Origin: Ophiostoma sp. CBS 140.51
Taxonomy: Eukaryota > Ascomycota > Sordariomycetes > Ophiostomatales > Ophiostomataceae
Assembly: GCA_029298735.1 (NCBI GenBank)
Contig: JANSLP010000139.1
Span: 1-64,000, forward strand
Direction of reading: 5' to 3'
DNA length: 64,000 nucleotides
Part shown: positions 28,451-39,382 of the stretch, piece by piece
Layout of the letters: each line of letters begins with the position of its first letter
Numbering within the stretch: the stretch's first letter is position 1
Program-made: the position numbers and the translations under genes
The notes under the pieces: model-generated
Seen by the model: the letters and a program-made list of their open reading frames with translations, nothing else
Told to the model about the DNA's origin: nothing
Database searches by the model: none

Positions 28451-30363
28451 CTGACTGTTGGTTGTGCACTACCACGCAAAGCCAGCTATGTTTGATCTTC
28501 TCGTTGCTCTGCCTGCCCGCATTCATCATTCTATCGGAATATTTCTCCTCTTTTGCATCGTTTTGCTCACCCCCTTCCTTTTCCCCTCGGTTGCCGCCGT
28601 TGCTGTCTCCGACAGAATGCAGCGACCTGCATATCATAGGCTATGCTCTCCGCATGCAGATAGTTGCAGTGCAACCCTTCAACAATGGCAAGTTATGGTT
28701 GAGCGAGAAGGAATCATTCATCCCCTTTTCGTCATTGTCCCAAGCTCGGGGCGGAAAACAATCTTAAAAAGCGAAACGAGAAACGAGAAAAGAGACAGGG
28801 TCCCAGCACCACAATATGGCCCAACCAAATCAGTTAGGAAGTGGCCCACCTGGTGATGGGCAGTGATCGGCGACACATGAGCTAATATTTCTATTGAGGT
28901 GTCAAGCCCAAGCCCAGCGGAACAAGTGCGAGCAAGTGCCGGGGACGGCCGTGCACACCATCTTTGATCATCAAGCATCGATAGGCATGAGACGGTGCCA
29001 GAATTCAGACCAAGTCGATGAATCTACCACCGTCAAACTTCTAGGCTGTTTGTAATGTGCGAAGTCGCTGTCTTCGATGCAGATACTGCTGCGGTATTGT
29101 GAATGATCGCCCCTGATACACTTGACAAATTTTGCCCCTTTTTCTTTTTACATTTCCTGAACGTCTTTTCTTCTATGTTTTGTTTCTTTCCCTCCGCCTC
29201 TCTCCATTTCATCTCTACCGTCAGAATCCGGCATCTCCATGCTTTTAAAGGGCTCGACCCTGTCTGCCGCTGTCTATATGCAGGAACGCATTAGCGACAG
29301 TCCACGGGACGGGGAAGTCCAGCTTGTTTCCCCGAGAGCCTAGACCGAGTGGTCAATATTCTTAGCCAAAATGGCAACTTTCTACAAGAAAGCTCAACAC
29401 ATTTTAACTGATCCTCACAGTTGACGATACGGTGAGCCTTACGTACGAGCATTTTGTTTTGTACCGTGTCGATTGTCCCCAGGTGAACATATCAAGCATT
29501 TTACTTTCCACTCTTTATGATGTGTAGCTTTTCTACGTCACAAAATCGGATGAAAATCATACAACTCACTGGATGGGCCGCCTTCTTGTTCCATTGCACC
29601 CGTGTTTTCTGGGTTTTCTTTGCTATGTGAGTATTTTTTTCTACCGTATGTTGTGTTTTCTTCTTGCATAACGCAGCTCGGCAACGCCACCATTATCAAG
29701 ATTGCAAACTGTTGTTTGATCATGGATTAGATGGCCGAAAAACGATGTCTATTTTTAGACAACAAAGCAAAAGCAACAAATACTTTTGCCAATGACCACC
29801 GGCACAAACGATTTTGTGCGCGCGAGACGAGACTTCATTGTCGCCGGCGGCACATAATTTTCAGTTTAGAGCGAGACCTGCCTTCGACGTCAACATCAAC
29901 GCTACCACACGCCGCGACCATAATGCCAAATTCAACAACACAATTGCCAGCGACCTGGTCGACTTTTCCTCTTTTCTAAATAGTCAGAGACAACCTCTCA
30001 TGGATTTTAGTGTGGATTGTCTTTCCCCTGCTCCTTCTTGTATGATAAATTCGTCCACTTTGACATTCATATCTACACCCACTTTTGTGATATACGACTG
30101 GTCGCGGTGACCATACACGCGGCCGTCGGCCATGCCAACAACATTGATCTCCCTCAGCTGCACATGTATACTCCGCCAATCTTACTACCGTCTTCTTCAG
30201 TTAAATATTGTCTTTTCGTTCTCACTGCCATCCTCTTTGCTTACGGCTCAACTTTCTCTCTTAAGTTTCGTTCTTTCCAACATCATTTTCTCCTTTTCTT
30301 CATCGAATTTTTGTTCGTCCGTTTCCTCTTTCCCATCATTATATCATCTCAGTCCTCATAATA

Positions 30364-31668
30364 ATGTGGCTCCTGAACTGCACTACAAAGGTACTCGAGG
30401 AGTATATGGCATCGCCCCCGCCATACGCCACTCTTTCACATACGTGGGAAGTGGACGAGCTCAACTTTGCGGAGATGAAGGCGGCCGAGAAGTCAATGGC
30501 CAGGAGACACGCAAGATCGACCACGAGGCTACCACATTCTATAACCGACAAAAAAGGCTGGTTCAAAATCGAAAAAGCATGCGAGCAGGCCCTTGCCGAC
30601 GAATTGGACCACGTCTGGGTCGACACGATATGCATCGACAAGTCATCGTCGGCCGAGCTGTCTGAGGCCATCATGTCCATATACCGGTGGTACAAAAAAG
30701 CCACCGTCTGCTATGTTTACCTCTACGATGTGGTCCTCAACATTAGCGATCCGCAAGCAAGCGCCGCGTTATGTGCTAGCCGGTGGTTCACGCGCGGCTA
30801 GACACTCCAGGAAATGATTGCATCGGGATATTTCAAGTTCTTTGGCCATCAGTGGCAACCGCTCGGCACCAGCTATGACCCCTTCGAAAAGATATTTGCA
30901 ACAACGGGCGTCGACTCTGAAACATTGATGGGCGCATCTCCTCGGTCCTCGGGCATCGCACGTATTTTTTGGTGGGCATCCCGGCGTGTGACTACGCGGG
31001 TTGAGGACCAAGCATACTCGCTCCTGGGGCTTCTGGACGTCTCAATGATGCCCATGTACGGCGAGGGCGAACGGGCATTTATGCGGCTGCAGGAGATTCT
31101 CGTCTCCCAGTACGACGACTCCTCCATTTTCGCTTGGTCGATCGAGGAAAGACAAGAATACCCCGCGTATGACTTTGCAATGGCAATACAAGGCACGGCA
31201 CCGTCGAGTATCTTTGCCCGGTCGCCGGCGGCATTTGCTAATTCGGGTGATGTATGGCCCGTAATGCATAACTCGGAGAGGCTCGGGCCACCCATCCAAA
31301 ACACCCCCTACGGCGTACACATCAACGGCAAGGGCTTTGTTTTCTCAGACGACAATGAGAAAAGCCTCCAACTCTCGTGCCAAATGTACATTCAGCTCGG
31401 TTGTTGCGTCAAAAAGACCGAGAACGGCGGCATGCCCATCGGCCTGATTCTCGAGGTCGTCGAAGACCGCGATCGGCCGCGATGTGTGCGCCGGGGTATT
31501 GTTGGTCTTCTAGGCGTGCGGTTGCCAGAGACCATGAAGCAAGCGATGACCAAGAAGTTCCAGGGCGGCGACAGCCAACTGGTCCGCTTAGATGCCTTCG
31601 TGGCCAAAGACATCCAATCTGAGATCATTTGTCTCGAACAGCTAGGCTGCCTCCAGTTTTGGATCTAG
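30364..31668 (+). pseudogene. HET-domain (heterokaryon incompatibility) gene with an in-frame TAG
   Basis: One continuous reading frame of 435 codons is interrupted only by TAG at 30799-30801. Before the stop are the HET-domain blocks PPYATLSHTWEVDELNF, LDHVWVDTICIDKSSSAELS and the helix MSIYRWYKKATVCYVYLYDV. After it, in the same frame, come TLQEMIASG, the family segment RRVTTRVEDQAYSLLGLLDV and MYGEGERAFMRLQEI, then a C-terminal region without obvious repeats. The stop falls exactly where HET proteins carry the near-invariant Trp of WFTRGWTLQE; a single G-to-A change from TGG explains it. HET proteins trigger cell death when genetically different fungal strains fuse. Here the first fragment (145 residues) lacks the end of the domain, so the allele is probably null. 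No frameshift or other stop is present, so the inactivation looks recent, unless it is a sequencing error. Confidence 0.85.
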
Positions 31669-32127
31669 TGGCAGCTTGCTGGTCTCTTTATAGAAGTACT
31701 GCATTCAGTACTGAATTCCCTTCCGATATTTTTTCTAATTTTCTTTTAAAGAGAACTTCTTCGTTTCTGGTCGATGTCAACACAGCCAAGTAGCCTCGTG
31801 CAATATTCCGGGCCACGTCGGTACTCTGTTCGTCTCCAGTATTTCTTCAGAGGACACCATACGAGAGGACATGGGTGTATATTGTGTTAATTCCTCTGCG
31901 AGTGCGTGTATCAATCACTTTTATATCCACAAAAATTGATTTTTTTTTTCCGACGTGGGACCCGGTACAAAACAGCTGATGAGCCATTTTTCAATCCTTT
32001 TCGAATACAAAGCCGTTTATTTACTTCGTCTTTACGACTGTTCAAAATCCATCCAATCCGTGCGCCATGTGCCGGGCCTAGAAGAAATCAAAAACATTCT
32101 AGCGGTCCTTCGAAAGACAGCCTAGAG

Positions 32128-32152
32128 GGAACTGAAGGAACTGAGGAACTGA
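32128..32152 (+). repeat. Three near-contiguous copies of GGAACTGA
   Basis: Copies start at 32128, 32137 and 32145; one extra A separates the first two. It lies in non-coding DNA and no function is apparent. Confidence 0.75.
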
Positions 32153-35100
32153 AAAGGACCCTGAAAAGGCATTTCCGGGAGCCCAAAGCACAAGCCACAG
32201 TGGAGAATGTGAAGATGAAAAGACATAAAAATCCAGGTAATATTACAGCCCTGTTCTTGGTCGTTCTTGCCTGATCTTCGGTGGAGCCAACGGGTGTTAG
32301 TGCGGCGCCACCCGGGTTCGTCTTCATTTTTTTCACGTCTCTTTCTTCAACGTCGAATGCAAGACAACGACACGCGACGATCTCTCAGTGTAAGTCGTTC
32401 TTGCACATGGTCGTCAATGCTGTTGACGGTTACAACTTTATTGGAGTTCTGCAACGTCTAATGTCACTTCAAGTTCCATAAATTGATATGGTATATTCCG
32501 TCTTCGTCTTCTTTTCCACCCCTCTGCTCCAACATGGCCTTTCGTTTTTCCTTTCTTCTCATCTTCATCTTTGACCCGCTTCTGAAATTTCATCCAAAAA
32601 AGACAGCCCATTCACGACACGCTAACAGGCGAACAAGCCTTTCAGGGAAACGCTCTTTTGGAACTCAATTTTGTCCGTCCCACTGAGAAGGAACTGTTGG
32701 AAAAAAGACTCCAGGACGCCAGCAACCCCATATTCCTGCTTTCTTATTTTTGGGTCCCTTGTTTTCTATACCACAGTATGTGCCTTGTTACCAGCCCACC
32801 TTGTCCATCTTTCGATTTTCGGCTTTGCTGCTGCATCGTACGATGTGAATACCGGGGGCGACGAACGAACGAACGAGCCTGACCTAGTGGACCACCTTTC
32901 TTCTTTTCTGAGTAATGACAGAAAATTTGACAGGCCGCTCAGGAAATTAGCACGGGCTTTTCTCTCTTCTTCTTCCTGCTTTTTTGCGAGAAAGGCACAG
33001 TTTTCGCTTGTTATTTTTGGCCCTGCCACATTTCAACTCCCGACAGCGTTCCCCGTGGACGGTAAAATGGCATATGCACCGCGTCTCGTCGTCTGTCTCT
33101 GGCTGGTCTTTGCGTCGCCTCTGCCGTTTTTCACCTCTCCCAAGAGGCAATACTGACACACAAACTTCATGCGCCAACCGCATTGGGGTCAAGCCACACT
33201 CAATCCCGGCGTCTTTCGGCCGGCTCTTCACCGTTTTATCAAGCACGTCTTCCTCGCCTACTCGTCTTCTCGCTTCTTGATGAATCAGAGTTTTGCCGGC
33301 TCCTACGACTTCCAAAAACGAAGGCCACTTTCTCCTTTGTTTTTCCATTTTCCATCTCTCTGGTTTTCTTGGTTCTCGAGGCTCGAGCTCGAGTTTAAGA
33401 GCCCGGTTCGGTTGTTGTCTTCCCCCGTTTCGACAAGCCGCATATGCTTTCTTCTTTCAAACCCCTTTTTGTTGATTTTCTTTTCTTTTGTTGTTGTCCC
33501 GTTCTTCAACGTTAGTCTCTCGGGTCGAGCGGCCAACACTTTCTAACAGTTCCAACAGCCCTAGCGTTGCTCGCTTGCAATCCCCGTTGGCTCCCCGTTT
33601 GGCGAAAATCGCGTGACAATTGTTTGTCTCCTTATTTGTGCTTTTCATGTTTTTCATGCTCATCAAGAAGCCAATTTCATCTGCCCGCTTTCTGTCCGTA
33701 CAAATATTCTATCCGTTTTCTCTCCGCCGTGTTTTTGCCACCTTCCGCCCTGTGCGTCGTGTGTAATATGTCGTCTCGTTGTGCAGTGCATCAAATTACC
33801 CCTTTCGGAGCCGGGCATGGAAGCCGCCCCCAAATGAGACACCACGAGGCAGAGACACACCCAGTTCCAGCCCTGGCGGTTGATCTTTGTGCTCGTCCCA
33901 GCCCACCGGGTATTCATGTACGGAGTACGAGCAAGTTGTACGCGTACAAGCGCCCTTCTTTTTGTACACACAACTCACACTCGGCATACCAAACTGCCGA
34001 CGCAGAGATTCTCCGACAGGGAGTAGGAATATCGAGCTGCCGAAACATGTGCCAGGGTAAGAGAAGATTTTTTCAATACATTACACAGTAGAGATAATCT
34101 CGATCGGAGAGAACAGACCAACAAAAACAACATGCTTTTCACCCAGAAACGGGCCACTTTGTGTCTTTGCACCCGCGAACATCCGCAAACGGAGGGCTCC
34201 TTCTCTTCTTTTATTTTCTTTTCTCTGACCGCCCTTCTACAACGTCGACACAGCCTTTTGCTTGTCGATTAGACGGTCTGGCGAATCAGGCGGGCCTGTC
34301 GTCTGTACCTTGCATTGTTTTTCCCAAAAGATTTTCTTCTTTGATCACGGTCACGGTGCTTGCTTTCACGTTTCTCTGTCTGCATTTCTTCAACGGATAT
34401 GTATCATCACCGTCATTGGTGCAATTGGCCACTAATACCAATTCACTTGCATAACTACATCACAGCCATTGCAACGTACCCCTTACTTTCCTTTTGTCTA
34501 CTACGTATTTTATCTCTTTTTCTGCACCTTTGTTTCGATTTGCCTTCGCAGGTTGATTATCTGTTGCTTTCTTTTTCTGCCCCTTTTGGCCGCTTTTAAC
34601 GCCCCATCCTTCAAGCTCTTTTACATCCTTTTAACCCTTTTTCTATGTGACCAGAGGCGAAACTCACCCATCACATCCGAGTTGTGACAAAAAGAAGTAG
34701 AGGCTGGGCAAGAAAGACACCAAAGAGAAAAGCAAAAGAAAGCACACAGGCTACTCCGCCGCGTCAACCGAGGACCGTCCAAGCGGACAACAGCGCAGCC
34801 TACCCAAGAAATAAAATATCACATCATACGAGACGACGAGAAAAGACGATGCAAGGCGGCAAGATACGGGACCATGAAAAGCATCCAAGAAAAAGAGTCC
34901 AAGCCATCTCAAAAGTGCTTGCAAAGCAGGAAGCGTCCTGCCGGGGACGAAGGCGTACGCAGTACTCCGTACACAGTAAAATGAAACGAGTCGAAAGAGG
35001 AAAGGTCGAGTGACGTTCTTAACGGAACGACCGTTTTGTTTTTCACCTTCTTTTCCACTTCTTGCTCGCGTGGACGGTGCATGGCTTTGAATGGAACCGG

Positions 35101-35316
35101 TGCCGCCCAGTGCCTTGTGCGGCATCCCGCGCTCCACAAGAGTAGTCCACAGTCCAAGTGGAACAGTCAAGTCGTCGAGAACGAGGGCCATGACATTGCC
35201 CATGACACAACCCATGCTCCACAGTCTTTTTTTCTTTCCCTTCTTCCTTTGTCTCCTCTTCTTCTATTGCCCTTCTACTCCGTATCCCTTGCCCCTCCTC
35301 TCTCTTTCCCCCTCTC

Positions 35317-35325
35317 ATATATATA
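35317..35325 (+). promoter_or_regulatory. TATA-like element of the flavohaemoglobin gene
   Basis: ATATATATA lies about 175 bases upstream of the ATG at 35500, directly after a ~100-base pyrimidine-rich tract. This arrangement is common in highly inducible fungal promoters. Use as a TATA box is inferred. Confidence 0.45.
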
Positions 35326-35499
35326 CCGTCCCATCGCCACGCACATGGCCATGTTGCGGCTTGTCCCTGCTAGCCTGCTGCCGATTGTCGTCGTTTGTTG
35401 ATCTTTGTCTTGTCTTTTGTCCTTTGATTTTCTTACATTGATTTCTATATTGATATTCCCTTCTTGGTACCCTTTTAACCTCACCTCACACCCCACAAT

Positions 35500-37416
35500 A
35501 TGGCCCTTACATACAAGCAGTCCAGGCTTGTCCAGGACACGCTGCCGGCCCTCCGCGAACATGGCGAGCAGATTGCGTCCATGTTTTACGCCACAATGCT
35601 CACCGAGCACCCTGAGCTCAAGAACCACTTCAATACAGTCAACCAGGCCAACGGCCGCCAGCCGCGCGCTCTTACATCCATCATTATTGCCTTTGCTGCC
35701 AACATCTCCCACACGAGCGAGCTCATCCCGAAACTCGAGCGCGTCTGCCACAAGCACTGTTCTCTGGGCATTCAGCCCGACCAGTATGCCATTGTCGGCG
35801 AGTACCTGATCAAGGCGTTCAAGGCGGTGCTGGGCCCGGCCATGACGCCCGAAGTGCAGGCGGCCTGGATGGATGCGTACTGCGTGCTGGCGCGCATGAT
35901 GATTGGCCGCGAGGCGCATCTGTACCGCAGTTTTGATACCTGGCAGTCGTGGGAGCGGCTGCAGGTGGCCAAGAAGGTGGCTGAGTCCGAGGATGTGTAC
36001 TCGTTTTACTTGGTGCCGTTGTTGGGCTCCAAGGGTGCCTCCTCAACAACGTCTGACGGTGCCAGTGGTTGCCCACGCGCCAGTATGAGCTCTGTCAGCA
36101 GTGGTGGCAGCCGGTATAGCAACTTTACGAGCCGCCTCAAGACCAACAATATCAACCTTTTGAAGAGCAGCAAGCACAACAGCAACAACAAGAGCAGCAC
36201 CAGCGTGTACACCATCCCCGGTGGCGGCAATTCTCTGCCCTACTACCTGCCAGGCCAGTACGTCTCTGTACGCATGCTTCTGCCGGAAGCGCCAACTCTT
36301 GACCAGTCACAAATGCAAAACAATAGTGGCTGCCCAGTACCACATGCAGCATCACAACATCGCGAGTACTACTACCAGTCCCGCCAGTACTCTCTCAGTG
36401 ACCGCTGGCGGCCCGACTGCTACCGCATCAGCGTCAAGCGCGACGAGGGCACCCGTTTTGCCAACTCCGTCGCCGCCTCCTATTTTCACCCAGGTCTTGT
36501 GTCCAACGCCATGATTGACACTCTCAATGTCGGCGACACTATCGAGGTCTCCCACCCGACGGGCGAATTCTTTTTGAACGTCGACAATGCCGAGGCCTTT
36601 GGGGTGCCCGGTGCCGGCAACAACTGCTATTATTCTGGCACCAGCAGCAATGCCAATGTGCCCCTAGTCCTGTTGTCGGCCGGTATTGGTGCTGCCCCCA
36701 TGATGGCCATCCTCAACAGCGTGGCCGTCACCCAACCTCGTCGTGCCGTCACCTATGTCCATGCCTCGCGTTATTCCCCTCCCGTCTACAAAACGGCCGT
36801 CCGTGAGCTGCAGCGCAAGATGCCCGGTCTGCGGACTGCCTACTTCTTTTCCGGTCCGACGCCACAGTCGTCAGCTGCCTCATCTGTCTCGTCTTCGGGA
36901 TTCGATGCCGCCCGTCGCTCGCGTGATTTGCTGCATGCCACGGCCAACAATAACGCCCGCCACTCGACCATGTTTGTGCCGTCACCGCTCGGTGCGCATC
37001 CGACAAACTTTGCCGAGCCTCCACCAGCAACGTCGACCTCTACTACGTCCTCCTCGTCCACCCTCGAGTTCATGGGCCACGTCGACCTCCGCAAACTCAT
37101 TACGCCGCCCGGCACGCCACGGTCAGAGGGTACTACGACACCGACGACGCCTACGTCGCCGACAACTCCTACTGTCGGCGGCCATGCCAGCCGTGACTCT
37201 CATAGCAGCCACGACGACGGCGACTTGTTGTTCTTGCGCAACGGCAGCACCGAATACTTTGTTTGTGGCCCCGAATCGTTCATGCTCGACATGGCCATGC
37301 ACTTGGTTGAGGAGCTAGGCATCAGTCGCCAGCGGATCCGGTTCGAGCTGTTTTCGACGGGCGATCTCGAGACGGACAACCGAAATGCCCGCCTGGCGGC
37401 CTTTTTGGGGACGTAA
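35500..37416 (+). CDS. fhb: Flavohaemoglobin (nitric oxide dioxygenase) with two large insertions
   Basis: A single exon of 638 residues; family members are usually about 400-450. The globin domain (1-150) has the B10 Tyr (IASMFYATML), CD1 Phe (LKNHFNTVNQ) and proximal His in the VCHKHCSLGIQP segment near residue 84. The FAD domain shows YLPGQYVSVRM, the RQYSLSD flavin motif and VGDTIEVSHPTGEFFL. The NAD domain has LLSAGIGAAPMMAIL near 392 and the C-terminal YFVCGPESFMLDMAMHL. These enzymes convert NO to nitrate using O2 and NAD(P)H, a defence against nitrosative stress. Two low-complexity insertions are odd: about 70 Ser/Asn-rich residues at 178-248 inside the FAD domain, and about 130 Ser/Thr/Pro-rich residues at 455-585 inside the NAD domain. 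Both lie in frame between intact conserved blocks and contain no stop. The gene converges on a Dal5-type permease. Confidence 0.94.
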   Translation: MALTYKQSRLVQDTLPALREHGEQIASMFYATMLTEHPELKNHFNTVNQANGRQPRALTSIIIAFAANISHTSELIPKLERVCHKHCSLGIQPDQYAIVGEYLIKAFKAVLGPAMTPEVQAAWMDAYCVLARMMIGREAHLYRSFDTWQSWERLQVAKKVAESEDVYSFYLVPLLGSKGASSTTSDGASGCPRASMSSVSSGGSRYSNFTSRLKTNNINLLKSSKHNSNNKSSTSVYTIPGGGNSLPYYLPGQYVSVRMLLPEAPTLDQSQMQNNSGCPVPHAASQHREYYYQSRQYSLSDRWRPDCYRISVKRDEGTRFANSVAASYFHPGLVSNAMIDTLNVGDTIEVSHPTGEFFLNVDNAEAFGVPGAGNNCYYSGTSSNANVPLVLLSAGIGAAPMMAILNSVAVTQPRRAVTYVHASRYSPPVYKTAVRELQRKMPGLRTAYFFSGPTPQSSAASSVSSSGFDAARRSRDLLHATANNNARHSTMFVPSPLGAHPTNFAEPPPATSTSTTSSSSTLEFMGHVDLRKLITPPGTPRSEGTTTPTTPTSPTTPTVGGHASRDSHSSHDDGDLLFLRNGSTEYFVCGPESFMLDMAMHLVEELGISRQRIRFELFSTGDLETDNRNARLAAFLGT

Positions 37417-37726
37417 AAAAGACATGAGTGATAGTGGTGGTGTATGATTAGGCGTTTTTTCTTCTTGTTAATGCGTTTACTGTTACTGCTTTTAATGTCG
37501 TCTTTTTTTTTTTTGTTCTTTTCTTTCTTACATTTTATTTATAACGTCAAGCTGAAATATCACGACCTGAAATCAAAAGAGAAGGGAGGGAATGGGGGTA
37601 AATAGAGTTATTCACACAGGATACCATAATCAAATTCAAAAGTTTAAGTCTTTTACTATATCAACAAACCAACACTGTATATCCCGTAACCATCGCCTTC
37701 AAATACTTTGTGCATTCCCCAGCACA
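37417..37726. terminator. Shared 3' region between the convergent flavohaemoglobin and permease genes
   Basis: 310 bp between two stop codons. A T-rich tract (T10 or longer near 37503-37514) and AT-rich sequence follow. It should hold both polyadenylation regions. No gene seen. Confidence 0.45.
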
Positions 37727-39382
37727 CTACAGAGTATAGTTAAACTCGGGGTTCTCGCGGTCCGTCAGATCGTAAAACTCCTGGCCTGTCATCTTGCGGT
37801 AGCCCGGCTCGGCACGCGCCTCCACCTTGCGTGCGTTCTGCCGGCGCCACCAAAAGTAAATAAAGACGACGTCGGCCATGCACAGTGCATAGCACACCAG
37901 GATCGTAATCTCGGCCGGGCGGTAGTCGGGTGCGTCCTTGTTCTGGAACACTTGCGGGCCGATAATGTTGCCCACGCAGTACGCAATCAGGTACATGGCC
38001 GCCACCGTCGTCTTCTTGGTCCAGCCGGCAATGTTGGTCGCAATCAGGGATAGCAGGGCTACAAAAGGCGTTGGGCCGGCCTGAGTCAGGTAGTACCCAA
38101 TCAGACGGCCGATGCGTTGGCCGGGCGAGTTGTTGAGCACCGTCACCAGCAGCATGCCGATGAATGAGATGGCCATACCAGAGATGCTGATGAGCAGCCG
38201 GTTCTTGTACTTGTCGCCCAGATAACCACAGGCAATCAGAGCAATGACCTCAATGAGACCACCTGGCGTGCCCAACAACAAGGACTGCTGGCTCGTGAAC
38301 CCGAAAGAGACAATGAGCTGCGAGAAGAAGTTGCTGATACCGCCGTTGGGGATGTTAGCCACCAGGCCGTAAAACACAAACGCCCACACCACAGGGTCCA
38401 TCATCGCCTCCTTGAACTGGTAAAACTTGAAGTGTTTGTTGCCGACGCCTTGCTGGTTGACGCGGATGCGCTCGATCGCCAGCACGCGCTCTTCCTCGGT
38501 CAAGAACTTGGCGTTCATCTGGTTGTCTGGCATCACCCACAGGAAAACCACACCGACGGCCGCCGTGAACAGGCCAATGACCAAGAACAGCAGCTGCCAC
38601 GAGTGCAGCTTGCCGCCCGACAGTGGGTGCTTCTCAGTGCCGACAGCGATACCGTAGGCAACGAAACCGCCAATAATCTGGCCGATGCCGTTGAACGAGA
38701 ACCAGATACCCACGCGGGTGCCCTGTTCGCGCATCGTGTACCACTGCGACGTGAAGAGGGCGAAACCGGGGCTTACGGCTGCCTCAAACACACCCAAGAA
38801 GAACCGCACCGTCAAGGCGCCCGCAAAGCTGTCGACGGCCGCCATACAGCACAGCACCAGGCCCCACATGATGACATTGGCTGCCGACCATTTGGCCAGC
38901 GGTAGGCGCTGCAGCAGGTAGTTGGTCGGCCACTCCCACACGAGGTAGCCAAAGTAGAACATGCTGGCCACCCACGAGTAGTCTTGTCCGATGAGATTGG
39001 CGTCGGTCTGTTGTTTGCGTTAGTGCTATGAATCAGAAGAGAGACAAGTTCGGAGGCCGCCCACCTTGAAGCCCATCACTGAGGCGTATGACACAGTCGT
39101 CTTGTCCAGATAATTAAGACCGTAAACGATACACAGCAGAGGCATCAGGTTCCAGTCAATCTTGCGCAGCAGACGCTTCTCCTGTTCGGGCGTCATCACA
39201 ACTGCATCGGCGTTGTGTGCCTGGAAGAACTGCAGAGCCTCGTCGGCATTGTTCGTGTCAGCGTGCTTGAGGCCCGAGTGGATGCCCTTGGCCGGGTAGG
39301 CCGCAATGCTGCCGACTTCGACGTCGTTGTCGAGGCCCGGCGCCGGTGCCGTGGCCGACGCAGTCTTTTCCATGTCTGCCAT
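37727..39382 (-). CDS. MFS transporter of the Dal5/anion:cation symporter family (allantoate/nicotinate-type permease)
   Basis: Two exons, 39382-39065 and 39007-37727, with a 57-bp phase-0 intron, give 532 residues. The join restores SVMGFK-TDANLIGQDYSWV, a typical Dal5-family sequence at the start of the transport core. The pattern is a hydrophilic N-terminus (about 80 residues), DWNLMPLLCIVYGLNYLDKT at the first membrane segment, then about 12 hydrophobic segments. These include VIMWGLVLCCMAAVDSFAGA, the VRFFLGVFEAAVSPGFALFT segment and a central loop near EERVLAIERIRVNQQG. The family imports small organic anions such as allantoate, nicotinate, pantothenate or biotin precursors; the substrate is not determinable here. 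The splice donor, GTGGGC, is weaker than those of the neighbours. The ATG at 39382 is chosen; a second ATG three codons on is equally possible. Confidence 0.9.

Larger units (their letters stand above)
25657..30363. other. Gene-poor spacer, 4.7 kb
   Basis: Nothing in it is supported as a gene. From 25657 to about 26050 it is the SDR promoter and leader. A T/C-rich stretch follows at 26220-26400. A 26-base A run lies at 28186-28211 and a 10-bp direct repeat at 28421-28450. Short frames with ATG exist, for example 26401-26583 and 28235-28495. The second of these could encode a small Cys-containing secreted peptide, but with no independent support. Base composition is lower in GC than the gene blocks, especially 29.0-30.3 kb. 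Confidence 0.5.
31669..35499. other. Gene-poor spacer, 3.8 kb, upstream of the flavohaemoglobin gene
   Basis: No supported gene. Just after the HET relic lies a perfect 12-bp palindrome (TTCAGTACTGAA, about 31704-31715). Three copies of GGAACTGA lie at 32128-32152. From 32.4 to 34.7 kb the plus strand is T/C-rich and full of short frames without domain-like content. The motif TACGGAGTA (or its complement) occurs at 33919, 34963 and 35276; the last two are in the flavohaemoglobin promoter. 35220-35320 is a pyrimidine tract running into a TATA-like element. Confidence 0.5.

Noticed and set aside
29335..29365. tRNA A-box-like sequence (TAGACCGAGTGGTCAA)
   Set aside because: No GTTCRA B-box follows within tRNA distance and no cloverleaf can be drawn.
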